In this document: piece after piece, positions 8,856-16,716 of the stretch
How positions within the stretch are numbered: the stretch's first letter is position 1
Layout of the letters: each line of letters begins with the position of its first letter
Source of the DNA: Chloroflexota bacterium
GTDB taxonomy: Bacteria > Chloroflexota > Limnocylindria > Limnocylindrales > CSP1-4
NCBI GenBank assembly: GCA_025454515.1
Contig: JALOOH010000003.1
Location: 1 to 37,149, forward strand
Direction of reading: 5' to 3'
DNA: 37,149 bases
Translations under genes and position numbers: made by a program
Notes under the pieces: generated by a model
Seen by the model: only the letters and a program-made list of their open reading frames with translations
What the model was told of the DNA's origin: nothing
Databases searched by the model: none

Positions 8856-9385
8856 TGGACCGGCCCACGATCGGCACGTGCTGGCTGGACGGCTGCTCCG
8901 GCTGCCACATGTCGCTGCTCGACATCGACGAGGGCGTCGTGGCGGTCCTCCGGAAGGCGGACATCGTCTTCGGGCCGCTGGTGGACGCCCAGGAGTGGCC
9001 CGAGGGCGTGGACGTCGCGGTCGTGGAGGGCGCGATCAGCAGCCAGGACGACCTCCGGCTCGCACAGACCGCGCGCGCCCGCAGCAGCGTCGTGGTGGCG
9101 CTCGGCGACTGCGCCGTGACAGGCAACGTCCCCGCGATGCGCAACGGGATCCCCACGCGGAAGCTGCTCGAGCGGATCTACGTCGAGGGGGCCACGGACC
9201 AGCCCCAGATCCCCACCGAGGGCGTCCCCGCGCTCCTGAAGCAGGCGCAGCCGCTCCACCAGTCGATCCGCGTGGACGTCCACGTCCCGGGCTGTCCGCC
9301 CAAGCCGAACGCGATCCTCACGGTCCTCAGCGACCTTCTCGAGGGCCGGGAGCCGGACCTGGGCTCCCGGCTCCGGTTCGGGTGA
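8852..9385 (+). CDS. hoxY: [NiFe]-hydrogenase small subunit HoxY
   Basis: A 177-residue small subunit that holds the proximal [4Fe-4S] cluster next to the nickel-iron site. Ligands are visible as C15 and C18 (DGCSGCHMS), C87 (GDCAVTGN) and C148 (PGCPPKPNAI). The protein is short, has no Tat signal and no medial or distal cluster domain, which is typical of cytoplasmic bidirectional group 3 enzymes and not of membrane-bound uptake hydrogenases. There are two adjacent ATG codons (8852 and 8855), and the first overlaps the hoxU stop. Confidence 0.92.
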   Translation: MMDRPTIGTCWLDGCSGCHMSLLDIDEGVVAVLRKADIVFGPLVDAQEWPEGVDVAVVEGAISSQDDLRLAQTARARSSVVVALGDCAVTGNVPAMRNGIPTRKLLERIYVEGATDQPQIPTEGVPALLKQAQPLHQSIRVDVHVPGCPPKPNAILTVLSDLLEGREPDLGSRLRFG

Positions 9386-9542
9386 CGGCGCCATGACGAG
9401 CATGAGCCACGACGCGGGGGGCACGGGCCGCGCTCCGCGCGCGCGGAAGAGCCGGGCGGCCGCAGCCACCACCGCGGCCGCCGATCGGGCCGTCGCGGAT
9501 GAGGCAGCCGCCGCGCCGCGAGCCGGGGCCGGGAGGCCAGCC

Positions 9543-10964
9543 ATGAGCAAGATCACGATCGACCACGTGACCCGGATCGAGGGCCACGGCCGGATCACCA
9601 TCCGGCTCGACGACGCCGGGAAGGTGTCCGACGCCCGGTTCCACGTCACCCAGGTCCGCGGGTTCGAGCGGTTCACGGTCGGGCGGCCGTACTACGAGAT
9701 GCCGTCGATCACGTCGCGCATCTGCGGCATCTGTCCCGTCAGCCACCTGCTCGCCTCGTCGAAGGCCTGCGACGAGATCATGGCCGTCCGCATCCCCGCC
9801 GCCGCCCGCCAGCTGCGCGAGCTCCTCCACTGCGCGCAGATCGTCCAGTCGCACGCGCTCTCGTTCTTCCACCTGTCGGCGCCCGACCTGCTCCTGGGCA
9901 TGGACGCGGATCCCGCTCGTCGGAACATCGCGGGCCTCCTCGAGGAGCACCCGGACGCGCTGCGCGACGGGATCGCGCTGCGCAGGTTCGGCCAGCAGGT
10001 CATCGAGCGGCTCGCCCGCGAGCGGGTCCATCCGTCATGGGTGGTCCCCGGGGGCGTGAACGCGCCCCTCGACCCGCAGGCCCGCGAGAAGACGCTCGCC
10101 GAGATCCCGGCGGCCGCCGCGATCGTCGCCCGGACGCTCGCGCTCTGGAAGCGGGCCGTGTCCGACTTCCCCGACGAGATCGACGCCTTCAGCAACTTCC
10201 CCACGATGTACTGCGGCCTCGTCGGCCCGGACGGGTCGCTGCGCCTGTACGACGGGAACCTGCGCTTCGTGGGCCCGGACGGGGCGATGGTCGCCGACCA
10301 GGTGCGGCCGGACGACTACGCGAGCGTGATCGGGGAGGCGACGCTGCCGGACTCGTACCTCAAGGCGCCGTACTACCTGCCGTCCGGCCATCCGGAGGGG
10401 ATCTATCGCGTCGGGCCGCTCGCGCGGCTCAACGTCGCCGACCGCTGCGGGACGCCGGACGCGGACCGCGAGCTCGACGAGTACCGGTCGCGATTCGGGC
10501 GCATCGTCCAGAGCGGCTTCCACTACCACTACGCACGGCTCATCGAGGCGACGTACGCGCTCGAGCGGATGCAGGAGCTCCTCGACGACCCGGCCATCCT
10601 CTCGACGAAGGTCCGGGCCCATGCGGGCGTGAACGCGTCCGAGGGGACGGGGATCATCGAGGCGCCTCGCGGGACGCTCATCCACCACTACCGGGTGGAC
10701 GACAACGGGGCCATCACCTGGGCGAACCTCATCGTCGCCACGGGCCACAACAACCTCGCGCTGGGACGCGGCGTGCTCCAGGTCGCGCAGCGCTTCGTGG
10801 ACGGGAAGCGGATCACGGAGGGCGCACTGAACAGGGTCTCCGCCCTCGTCCGCGCGTACGACCCGTGCCTCTCGTGCTCGACGCACGCCCTCGGGATGCC
10901 GGCGCTCCTCCTCGAGCTCCGCGGGCCGGACGACGAGCTGCTCGACACCATCGCGACGTCATAG
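9543..10964 (+). CDS. hoxH: [NiFe]-hydrogenase large subunit HoxH
   Basis: The catalytic subunit, which carries the Ni-Fe(CN)2CO centre. It shows the N-terminal motif RIEGHG, the L1 motif RICGICPVSH (C61, C64) and the L2 motif DPCLSCSTH (C442, C445, H448). A 25-residue tail follows H448, as expected for a precursor trimmed by a maturation endopeptidase after nickel insertion. I chose ATG 9543 (473 residues, with gggagg upstream), where homology to the family begins. An in-frame ATG at 9393 would add 50 low-complexity Ala/Arg-rich residues. The protease and hyp genes needed for maturation are not in this window, so they must lie elsewhere. Confidence 0.94.
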   Translation: MSKITIDHVTRIEGHGRITIRLDDAGKVSDARFHVTQVRGFERFTVGRPYYEMPSITSRICGICPVSHLLASSKACDEIMAVRIPAAARQLRELLHCAQIVQSHALSFFHLSAPDLLLGMDADPARRNIAGLLEEHPDALRDGIALRRFGQQVIERLARERVHPSWVVPGGVNAPLDPQAREKTLAEIPAAAAIVARTLALWKRAVSDFPDEIDAFSNFPTMYCGLVGPDGSLRLYDGNLRFVGPDGAMVADQVRPDDYASVIGEATLPDSYLKAPYYLPSGHPEGIYRVGPLARLNVADRCGTPDADRELDEYRSRFGRIVQSGFHYHYARLIEATYALERMQELLDDPAILSTKVRAHAGVNASEGTGIIEAPRGTLIHHYRVDDNGAITWANLIVATGHNNLALGRGVLQVAQRFVDGKRITEGALNRVSALVRAYDPCLSCSTHALGMPALLLELRGPDDELLDTIATS

Positions 10965-10974
10965 GGCGAGCGGC

Positions 10975-11030
10975 GATGCCGGCGCCACGCGCGCCGGCAT
11001 CGGCCGCGCCGACGGGTGAGGTCGGCGCGG
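10975..11030. terminator. Double hairpin between convergent hoxH and hydrolase genes
   Basis: Two hairpins stand side by side: a perfect 11-bp stem (gatgccggcgc, 10975-10985, with 10991-11001, 5-base loop) and a 10-bp stem (ccgcgccgac, 11004-11013, with 11021-11030, 7-base loop). They fill the whole gap between two convergent stop codons. There is no T tract; a bidirectional termination or mRNA-stabilising role is inferred. Confidence 0.55.
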
Positions 11031-11033
11031 GCG

Positions 11034-12248
11034 TCACTCGGGCGCGACCGGCCCCCAGGCGAGCTCCGGGTGGGCCGCGACGAACGCCTCCGAGTAGTAC
11101 GGGGCCAGGTCGTCCCTGCCCGCGAGCCGGTGGCCGAAGAAGGCCGTCATCAAGTGCGCGATCCGTCGCTCCCACTCGGGGTCGAGGATCAGCATGTGGC
11201 CCTGACCGGTGAAGCCGATGAGCGTCTTCTCCGGGGTGCCGAGCCGGTCGAACATGAAGGCGTTCTCGTCGTACAGCTCGTCGCCGGTCCCGGCGAGGAT
11301 GAGGGTCGGCCTGTCCGCCGCGGCGAGCCCCCGCTCGCCGAAGAGCCACCACCCCTCGCCGGCCATCGGCAGGGCCGCGCGGATCCGCGGGTCGGTCATC
11401 GGCTGCCAGAGGCCGTCATCGCTCGTCGTGATGGCCGGACCCGCCTTCGCAGCGAACGCGTCCCAGTCCTTCGCCGGCCCGCACCCGAAGGCGGACATCT
11501 GGTCGCCCACGAGCGCGGCGGTCGTCGCGTCCGGCGTCGGGCACTGCGCGAGGTAGTGGGCGGGGTCGATCCGCGCCCCGCTCAGGGCGTACGCGTTGTA
11601 CCCGTCGAACGAGTAGCCGGTCACCCCCGCGTGCTCGGTGTCGAGCATCCCGTCGAGGCTCGGCGGCGGGTCCGTCGCGACCATGTCGAGGGCGAACAGG
11701 ATGTCGCGGGGCTGCTGGATCATCTCCGGGTTCGCCCTGTCGTACGTGTTGATCCCGTCCACGCCCACCCAGGCGAAGCCGTGGCTCACGACGATCGGGG
11801 CGAGCCGCCGGGCGCTCACCGTGGAGGAGAGGATCACGGGATACGGGGCCCCCGCCCGGTCCGGCTCGGCGTTGACCGCAGCGGTCTCCCCCGAGAAACC
11901 CGGCGGCAGCTCGGCCGGATACCAGATGGTGAGGCTCACGGGACGGCCGCCGCGGCTGGCGTCCGTCGCGCTGGTGCCGGGGAGGTAGCCCACGTGGTAC
12001 GGCCCGGGCTCGGCGAGCGCGTACCCGGTCGGGTCGAAGGAGGCGGCCGGCGTGGCGGTCGGCGCGAGCGTCGCCGCCGCCGTCGCCGGCGAGACGACCG
12101 GCGGCCCGGCTGTCGACGGCGCTGCCGCGACGGCCGGGGACGCGGCCTCGGCCTGGCCGGCCGGCGTGGCGCTCCCTCCGGAGCAGGCGGACGCGCCGAG
12201 CAGCGCGCCGATGGCGCAGATGACGATGACGGTGCCGGAGCGGTCCAT
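11034..12248 (-). CDS. Secreted lipoprotein alpha/beta hydrolase (PAF-acetylhydrolase/dienelactone hydrolase-like)
   Basis: A 404-residue protein with a lipoprotein signal (hydrophobic core VIVICAIGALL, lipobox GASAC), a Pro/Ala/Thr-rich linker to about residue 70, and an alpha/beta hydrolase domain. The likely nucleophile lies in GYSFDGYNA (GxSxD rather than strict GxSxG); the acid is probably in AGTGDELYDEN and the histidine in FTGQGHMLI. The segment PVSLTIWYPAE is typical of PAF-acetylhydrolase-like esterases. It would sit outside the membrane and cleave an ester or amide; the substrate is unknown. The start is supported by aagtgagg upstream. It follows the GntR/LacI regulator by 39 bases and could be its target. 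Confidence 0.75.
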   Translation of the reverse strand: MDRSGTVIVICAIGALLGASACSGGSATPAGQAEAASPAVAAAPSTAGPPVVSPATAAATLAPTATPAASFDPTGYALAEPGPYHVGYLPGTSATDASRGGRPVSLTIWYPAELPPGFSGETAAVNAEPDRAGAPYPVILSSTVSARRLAPIVVSHGFAWVGVDGINTYDRANPEMIQQPRDILFALDMVATDPPPSLDGMLDTEHAGVTGYSFDGYNAYALSGARIDPAHYLAQCPTPDATTAALVGDQMSAFGCGPAKDWDAFAAKAGPAITTSDDGLWQPMTDPRIRAALPMAGEGWWLFGERGLAAADRPTLILAGTGDELYDENAFMFDRLGTPEKTLIGFTGQGHMLILDPEWERRIAHLMTAFFGHRLAGRDDLAPYYSEAFVAAHPELAWGPVAPE

Positions 12249-12287
12249 CGCAGCCTCACTTCCTGGCTCATGCCATGCGATCCGCGG

Positions 12288-13439
12288 TCAGGACGCGTGG
12301 GGGCCGCAGCTCTCCCGGATGACGAGATCGACGCCGAGAACGACACGGTGCGGACGGCCGGCGGTCCCGGCCCAGGCGCGCTCGAGCACGGCGAGCGCCC
12401 GGGCCCCCATCGCGCGCGCCGGAAGCGCGATGGTGGTCAGCGGCGGGTCGGTCGCGGCGGCGATGGGGATGTCGTCGATGCCGACCACGGCCACGTCGTG
12501 CGGCACGGCGACCCCGGCACGGCGCAGCCCGCCGACGGCGCCGATCGCGAGGAGGTCGGAGATCGCGACGATCCCCGTCGGACGCGAACCGGCCTCGAGC
12601 AGCCGGGCCGCCGCCGCCGAACCCGATGCCGTGTCCCACGCCTCGACCCGGGCGATCCGGTCCGCGTCGAGCGCGAGGCCGGCCCGGGCCACCGCTCGGC
12701 GCATGCCCGCCTCGATCGGGATGACGTTCGACGGCGGTCCGCCGCCGGGCAGCTCGGCGATCGAGATCATGCCGAGGAGTCGATGGCCGTCGTCGATCAG
12801 GTGGCTCGCCGCGAGGAACCCCGCCGCCTCGAGGTCGGCCTCGACGCTGTGGCCCCGCGCACCCGGACGGTCCACCACGACGATCGGCAGGCGGGGCGGT
12901 GCCGCGTCGTCGGCGGGTGCGCCATCGGCGAGCAGGCTGGCGATGTCGTGCGACACGACGACGATGCCATCGACGCCGCTCGCGGTCATCCGGGCGATGG
13001 CCCGGAGGGCGACCACCGGGTCGTCATGCGTCGAGCTGACGATCAGCAGCGTGCCGGACGTCTGCGCGGACTCCTGGGCGCCCTCGACCAGCTCGGCGTA
13101 GAACGGGTTGGACAGCGACGGCAGGACGATCCCGACCACGCGTGCCCGCGCCGACGGTCCCGGCGGGACGAGCCGCAGGGGGTCGTACCGCGAGACGCGA
13201 CTCCGCCGGCCGCGCACCGCTTCCACGAGGCCGTCGGATTCCAGGGACCGGTAGGCGGCGCGGACCGTGTGGAAGTTGACGCCCAGCCGCCGAGCGAGGT
13301 CGCGCGCGGGCGGCAGCTCGTCGCCGGGGATGAGCCCTTCCTCCGCGATGAGCCACGTCACCTGCTCCCGGATCTGCTGTGCGAGCGTGCCGGGGAGTCG
13401 GGGATCCACGCGAAGAAGGGCGGTCGGGTCGGGGGCCAT
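12288..13439 (-). CDS. GntR-type winged helix fused to LacI-type ligand-binding domain, transcriptional regulator
   Basis: A regulator of the AraR type. The N-terminal GntR winged helix (LAQQIREQVTWLI, PPARDLARRLGVNFHTVRAAYRSL) joins a periplasmic-binding-protein-like effector domain (VVGIVLPSLSNPFYAELVEG, DGIVVVSHD, VVGIDDIPIAAATDPPLTT). Such proteins sense sugars or other small metabolites. I use ATG 13439, just before the first conserved residues; a GTG at 13478 in frame is possible, and neither has a clear ribosome site. A palindrome on its own -10 box (13500-13517) suggests autoregulation. The hydrolase gene downstream is a likely target. Confidence 0.85.
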   Translation of the reverse strand: MAPDPTALLRVDPRLPGTLAQQIREQVTWLIAEEGLIPGDELPPARDLARRLGVNFHTVRAAYRSLESDGLVEAVRGRRSRVSRYDPLRLVPPGPSARARVVGIVLPSLSNPFYAELVEGAQESAQTSGTLLIVSSTHDDPVVALRAIARMTASGVDGIVVVSHDIASLLADGAPADDAAPPRLPIVVVDRPGARGHSVEADLEAAGFLAASHLIDDGHRLLGMISIAELPGGGPPSNVIPIEAGMRRAVARAGLALDADRIARVEAWDTASGSAAAARLLEAGSRPTGIVAISDLLAIGAVGGLRRAGVAVPHDVAVVGIDDIPIAAATDPPLTTIALPARAMGARALAVLERAWAGTAGRPHRVVLGVDLVIRESCGPHAS

Positions 13440-13499
13440 GCGGGTCCGGGCGGGCGACGCCCGCCCTGGCGCCTCCACCGGCGGGGTCGGGTGTCGTGT

Positions 13500-13517
13500 G
13501 ATCTAGTGCACTATATC
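13500..13517 (-). promoter_or_regulatory. Palindromic operator over -10 box of the GntR/LacI gene
   Basis: GATCTAGTGCACTATATC has a perfect 10-bp core palindrome (TAGTGCACTA, 13504-13513) that extends almost fully to 18 bp. On the minus strand it contains TATAGT, a good -10 hexamer about 30-70 bases before the two candidate starts. A repressor bound here would block polymerase, as expected for autoregulation. Confidence 0.55.
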
Positions 13518-13630
13518 ACCCCTGTCGAACCCGGAGCCGGCCGGGCCGCCCCATCCGGACTCGAATCGAAGATCGGGCGGATGTGCTCCGCCAGCTCCGG
13601 GATGATCCGGTCGTGGTCGATGGGACGCAT
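13511..13630 (-). pseudogene. Short ORF, possible truncated N-terminus of a lost gene
   Basis: A 39-residue reading frame starting at an ATG with gaggg 6 bases upstream. The first part (IIPELAEHIRPIFDSSPDG) looks like a genuine amphipathic N-terminus. It then changes abruptly to AARPAPGSTGVI and stops within the operator of the next gene. I read it as the stump of a larger protein whose remainder was deleted, but a true small protein cannot be excluded. Confidence 0.3.
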
Positions 13631-13761
13631 GATCGACCCTCGTGTCGCCGGGTCGGGCCCGCCGGCCGAAGCTTCGCGCCGGGCTCTGCCGACCGCGGAT
13701 GAAGGCAGCAGCCTACGCCCGCGTCGCACCCGTGACCTTGACCGGAGCGCCGTCCCCCGGG

Positions 13762-16557
13762 TCAGCCACCCGGCTCGAGCCGGATCGGCAGGCGCGTGAC
13801 CCGCCGACCGGTGGCATGGGCGACCGCGTTGGTGATCGCCGGTGCGGCGACCATGTTCGAGCACTCGGCGACGCCCTTCGCCCGCTGTTGCTCGGGCGCC
13901 TCCGGGTCGTCCACCAGGATCGTGACCATCTCCGGGACGTCGCGGGTCCGGGGGATCCGGTACTCGCGGAACCCGTGCGTCTCGCCGGGGACGAACGCCT
14001 CCGTGAGCGCGAAGCCGATGCCCATCGCGATGCCGCCCTCGATCTGCCCTGTGAGCCCCTCGAGGAAGACGGGGCGACCGACGTCGTGCGCGGCGACGAT
14101 CCGGACGAGGCGCACGGCGCCGGTCCGGGTGTCCACCTCCAGCTCGGCCATCTGCGTCCCGGTCACGTACATGGCATACGGCTCGCCGAGCCCTGAGCGC
14201 GGGTCGAACGCCGGGAGGTCCACGTCGAAGAAGCCGTCGAACGACGTCGCCCGACCGGCCTCGCGGCGGGCCCGCGCGATCTCGGCGAGGGAGACGTCGC
14301 CCGCGCCATCGGCCGCGGCCGCGCCCTGGGCCCCGGCCGCATCCCGATCATCGCGGACGGCGACCGCACCGCCCCGGACCTCCAGCTCGGCGACGGGCCG
14401 GGCGAGCAGCCCGGCGGCCGTGCCGAGGATCGCCTCGCGCAGGTCCGCCGCGGCGGTGCGCACGGCGTTGCCGACGAAGAACGTCACCCGGCTGCCCACC
14501 GTCGGCCCCGACTCCGGGCCCGTCGCGGTGTCGCCCAGGAGCGTCGAGACGCGCTCGATCGCCACCCCGAGCTCCTCGGCGGCGATTCGGCGCATGACCG
14601 TCGCGGCACCCTGCCCCAGGTCCATCGCACCGGTCCGGACGACGATGGAGCCGTCGGGCAGAAGGTCCACGGCAGCGCGCCCCGGCCCGCGTCCCACCGT
14701 CGCCGCCGGGTCCATCCCCGGCATCGGCCCGCCGCCGCCCCCGCCGATCCCGTACCAGACGGACGCCACGCCCACGCCGCGACGGATCGTTCCGTCGGAT
14801 GCCGCGGCCGCCCGCTCGCGCGCCTCACGCCAGTACGGGCGGATCGCCTCGATCGTCGCGGGGTAGGCCGGGTCGCGATCGAGGACCTGCCCCGAGAGGA
14901 GCCGGTCGCCCTTCCGCAGGCGGTTGCGCTCGCGCAGGTCGAGCGGGTCCATCCCGAGCTGCTCCGCCAGCCGGTCCAGGTGGGACTCGAGTGCCCAGGC
15001 AGCCTGGGTGGTCCCTGGCCCGCGCATGGCGCTGCACGTGGGGTTGTTCGTGAACACGGCACGGCCGTGCAGCGCGACGGCCGGCCAGCGGTATGGCCCG
15101 GCGGCCGAGCCGAACGTCTTCACGATGATCCCCGGCCCGAACGACGCGTAGGCGCCGGTGTCCGCGACGATGTCCACCGACAGCGCCGTGAAGTCGCCGG
15201 CAGCGGTGGCGCCGGTCCGCACGCGGAGGCGGAACGGATGCCGTTTCGTGGACGCGAGCAGGGACTCCGCCCGCCCGAACACGATCCGCACCGGCCGACC
15301 CGTGCGCCACGTTCCGAGCGCCGCGAGGCACTGCCCGGTGATCTCGGTCTTGCCGCCGAACCCCCCGCCGACCACGGTCGTGATGACGCGCACCCGTTCG
15401 AGCGGCAGCCCGATGGTCCGCGCGATCTCCGTCCTCTGGTAGTGGGCGTACTGGGTCGGCGTGCGGACGACGAGGGTGTCGCCCTCCCACGACGCGAGCA
15501 CCGCCTCCGGCTCCAGGTACGCGTGCTCGTTCCACGTCGTCCGGTACTCGGCCTCGAGCACCACGTCGGCGCGCGCGAAGCCCGCCTCGACGTCGCCGGC
15601 GGCGACCCGGTTCTCGGCGACGACGTTGCCGCCCGGGTGGATCGACGGGGCGCCGTCCGCCAGCGCGTCCTCGGGGTCGAACAGGGCGGGAAGTGGGCGG
15701 TACTCGACCGCGATGGCCGCCAGCGCCGCGCGGGCCTCCTCCACGGTCTCCGCGACGACGAGTGCGACGGGGTCGCCGACCTTGCGGACGCGCTCGGCCG
15801 CGAGCACGGGCTCGTCCTTGATCTTGCGTCCGTAGCTGTTGATCCCCGGGACGTCCGCGGCCGTCAGGACCGCCACCACTCCCGGCAGGGCGCGCGCGGC
15901 AGCCACGTCGATCGAGACGATGTCGGCGTGCGCGTGCGGGCTTCGCAGGATCGCTCCGTGCAGCATCCCGTCCGCGACGAGGTCGGCCGCGTACAGGGCG
16001 CGTCCGGTCGCCTTGTCCATCGCGTCGGCGCGCACCGTCCCCGCCTCGCGCGACGCGGCGGGCCACATACGGGGCGACGCCTCGGGCGTGCCGTCCGCGG
16101 CCCACGCGATCGCGTCCACGATGCCCTGGTAGCCGGTGCACCGGCACAGGTTGCTGCCGAGCCAGCGGGAGATCGCGTCCCGCGACGGATGCGGGTCCCG
16201 CTCGAGGAGGGCGGCCGCGGCCATGATCATCCCGGGCGTGCAGAAGCCGCACTGGACGGCGTCTGCCGCGACGAGCGCCTCCTGCAGCCGGTGCGGGCGC
16301 TCGGGCGATCCGAGCCCCTCGATCGTCACGACCTGCCGGCCGGCGGCCTCCTCCGCGGTCAGCCGGCAGGCGCGGGCCATCCGGTCGTCCACGAGGACGG
16401 TGCAGGTCCCGCAGGTGCCGTCCTCGCAGCCCTCCTTGGTCCCGGTCAGGCCGAGGCCGTCGCGGAGGAGATCGAGGAGGCGCCAGCCCGGTCGGGCCAC
16501 CGCCTGCCGGGGGACGCCGTTCACGGTCAGGTCGATCGAGGTCGCGGGGGCGGTCAT
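13762..16557 (-). CDS. Fused Mop-type molybdenum hydroxylase (aldehyde oxidoreductase/xanthine dehydrogenase family)
   Basis: A 931-residue single-chain enzyme like the Desulfovibrio aldehyde oxidoreductase Mop (about 907 residues). The first [2Fe-2S] domain has C44, C49, C52 and C64; the second has C103, C106, C138 and C140 (CGFCTPG, CRCTGY). The molybdopterin-cytosine-dinucleotide domain follows, with VVGGGFGGK, SAMRGPGTTQ, MDLGQGA and a C-terminal KGVAEC in which the Glu is the likely catalytic base. No FAD subunit gene is adjacent and none is fused, so electrons should leave directly from the Fe-S clusters to a ferredoxin-like partner. Substrate may be an aldehyde, purine or other N-heterocycle; the sequence does not decide. 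No ribosome site is seen before the ATG, but CACAAT lies 6 bases upstream, suggesting a leaderless transcript. Confidence 0.9.
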   Translation of the reverse strand: MTAPATSIDLTVNGVPRQAVARPGWRLLDLLRDGLGLTGTKEGCEDGTCGTCTVLVDDRMARACRLTAEEAAGRQVVTIEGLGSPERPHRLQEALVAADAVQCGFCTPGMIMAAAALLERDPHPSRDAISRWLGSNLCRCTGYQGIVDAIAWAADGTPEASPRMWPAASREAGTVRADAMDKATGRALYAADLVADGMLHGAILRSPHAHADIVSIDVAAARALPGVVAVLTAADVPGINSYGRKIKDEPVLAAERVRKVGDPVALVVAETVEEARAALAAIAVEYRPLPALFDPEDALADGAPSIHPGGNVVAENRVAAGDVEAGFARADVVLEAEYRTTWNEHAYLEPEAVLASWEGDTLVVRTPTQYAHYQRTEIARTIGLPLERVRVITTVVGGGFGGKTEITGQCLAALGTWRTGRPVRIVFGRAESLLASTKRHPFRLRVRTGATAAGDFTALSVDIVADTGAYASFGPGIIVKTFGSAAGPYRWPAVALHGRAVFTNNPTCSAMRGPGTTQAAWALESHLDRLAEQLGMDPLDLRERNRLRKGDRLLSGQVLDRDPAYPATIEAIRPYWREARERAAAASDGTIRRGVGVASVWYGIGGGGGGPMPGMDPAATVGRGPGRAAVDLLPDGSIVVRTGAMDLGQGAATVMRRIAAEELGVAIERVSTLLGDTATGPESGPTVGSRVTFFVGNAVRTAAADLREAILGTAAGLLARPVAELEVRGGAVAVRDDRDAAGAQGAAAADGAGDVSLAEIARARREAGRATSFDGFFDVDLPAFDPRSGLGEPYAMYVTGTQMAELEVDTRTGAVRLVRIVAAHDVGRPVFLEGLTGQIEGGIAMGIGFALTEAFVPGETHGFREYRIPRTRDVPEMVTILVDDPEAPEQQRAKGVAECSNMVAAPAITNAVAHATGRRVTRLPIRLEPGG

Positions 16558-16716
16558 GGGCGCATTGTGCTGGGTGCCGGCGGGCTCGCGCCACCACCGG
16601 CGCCAGACCGGAGCGACATTGGCCCCTACCCGCGGCGCGACCGTCGCGACATCGTGAAGAGCGGTGGACCTCGGCGGTCACGGTCCGGAGGGCCACGCCG
16701 GGGCGGGGGATTCCTC

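Noticed and set aside
14980-16716. Upstream part of the 1001-residue plus-strand ORF
   Set aside because: It is the antisense of the molybdenum hydroxylase; only the part after 16717 looks like a protein.
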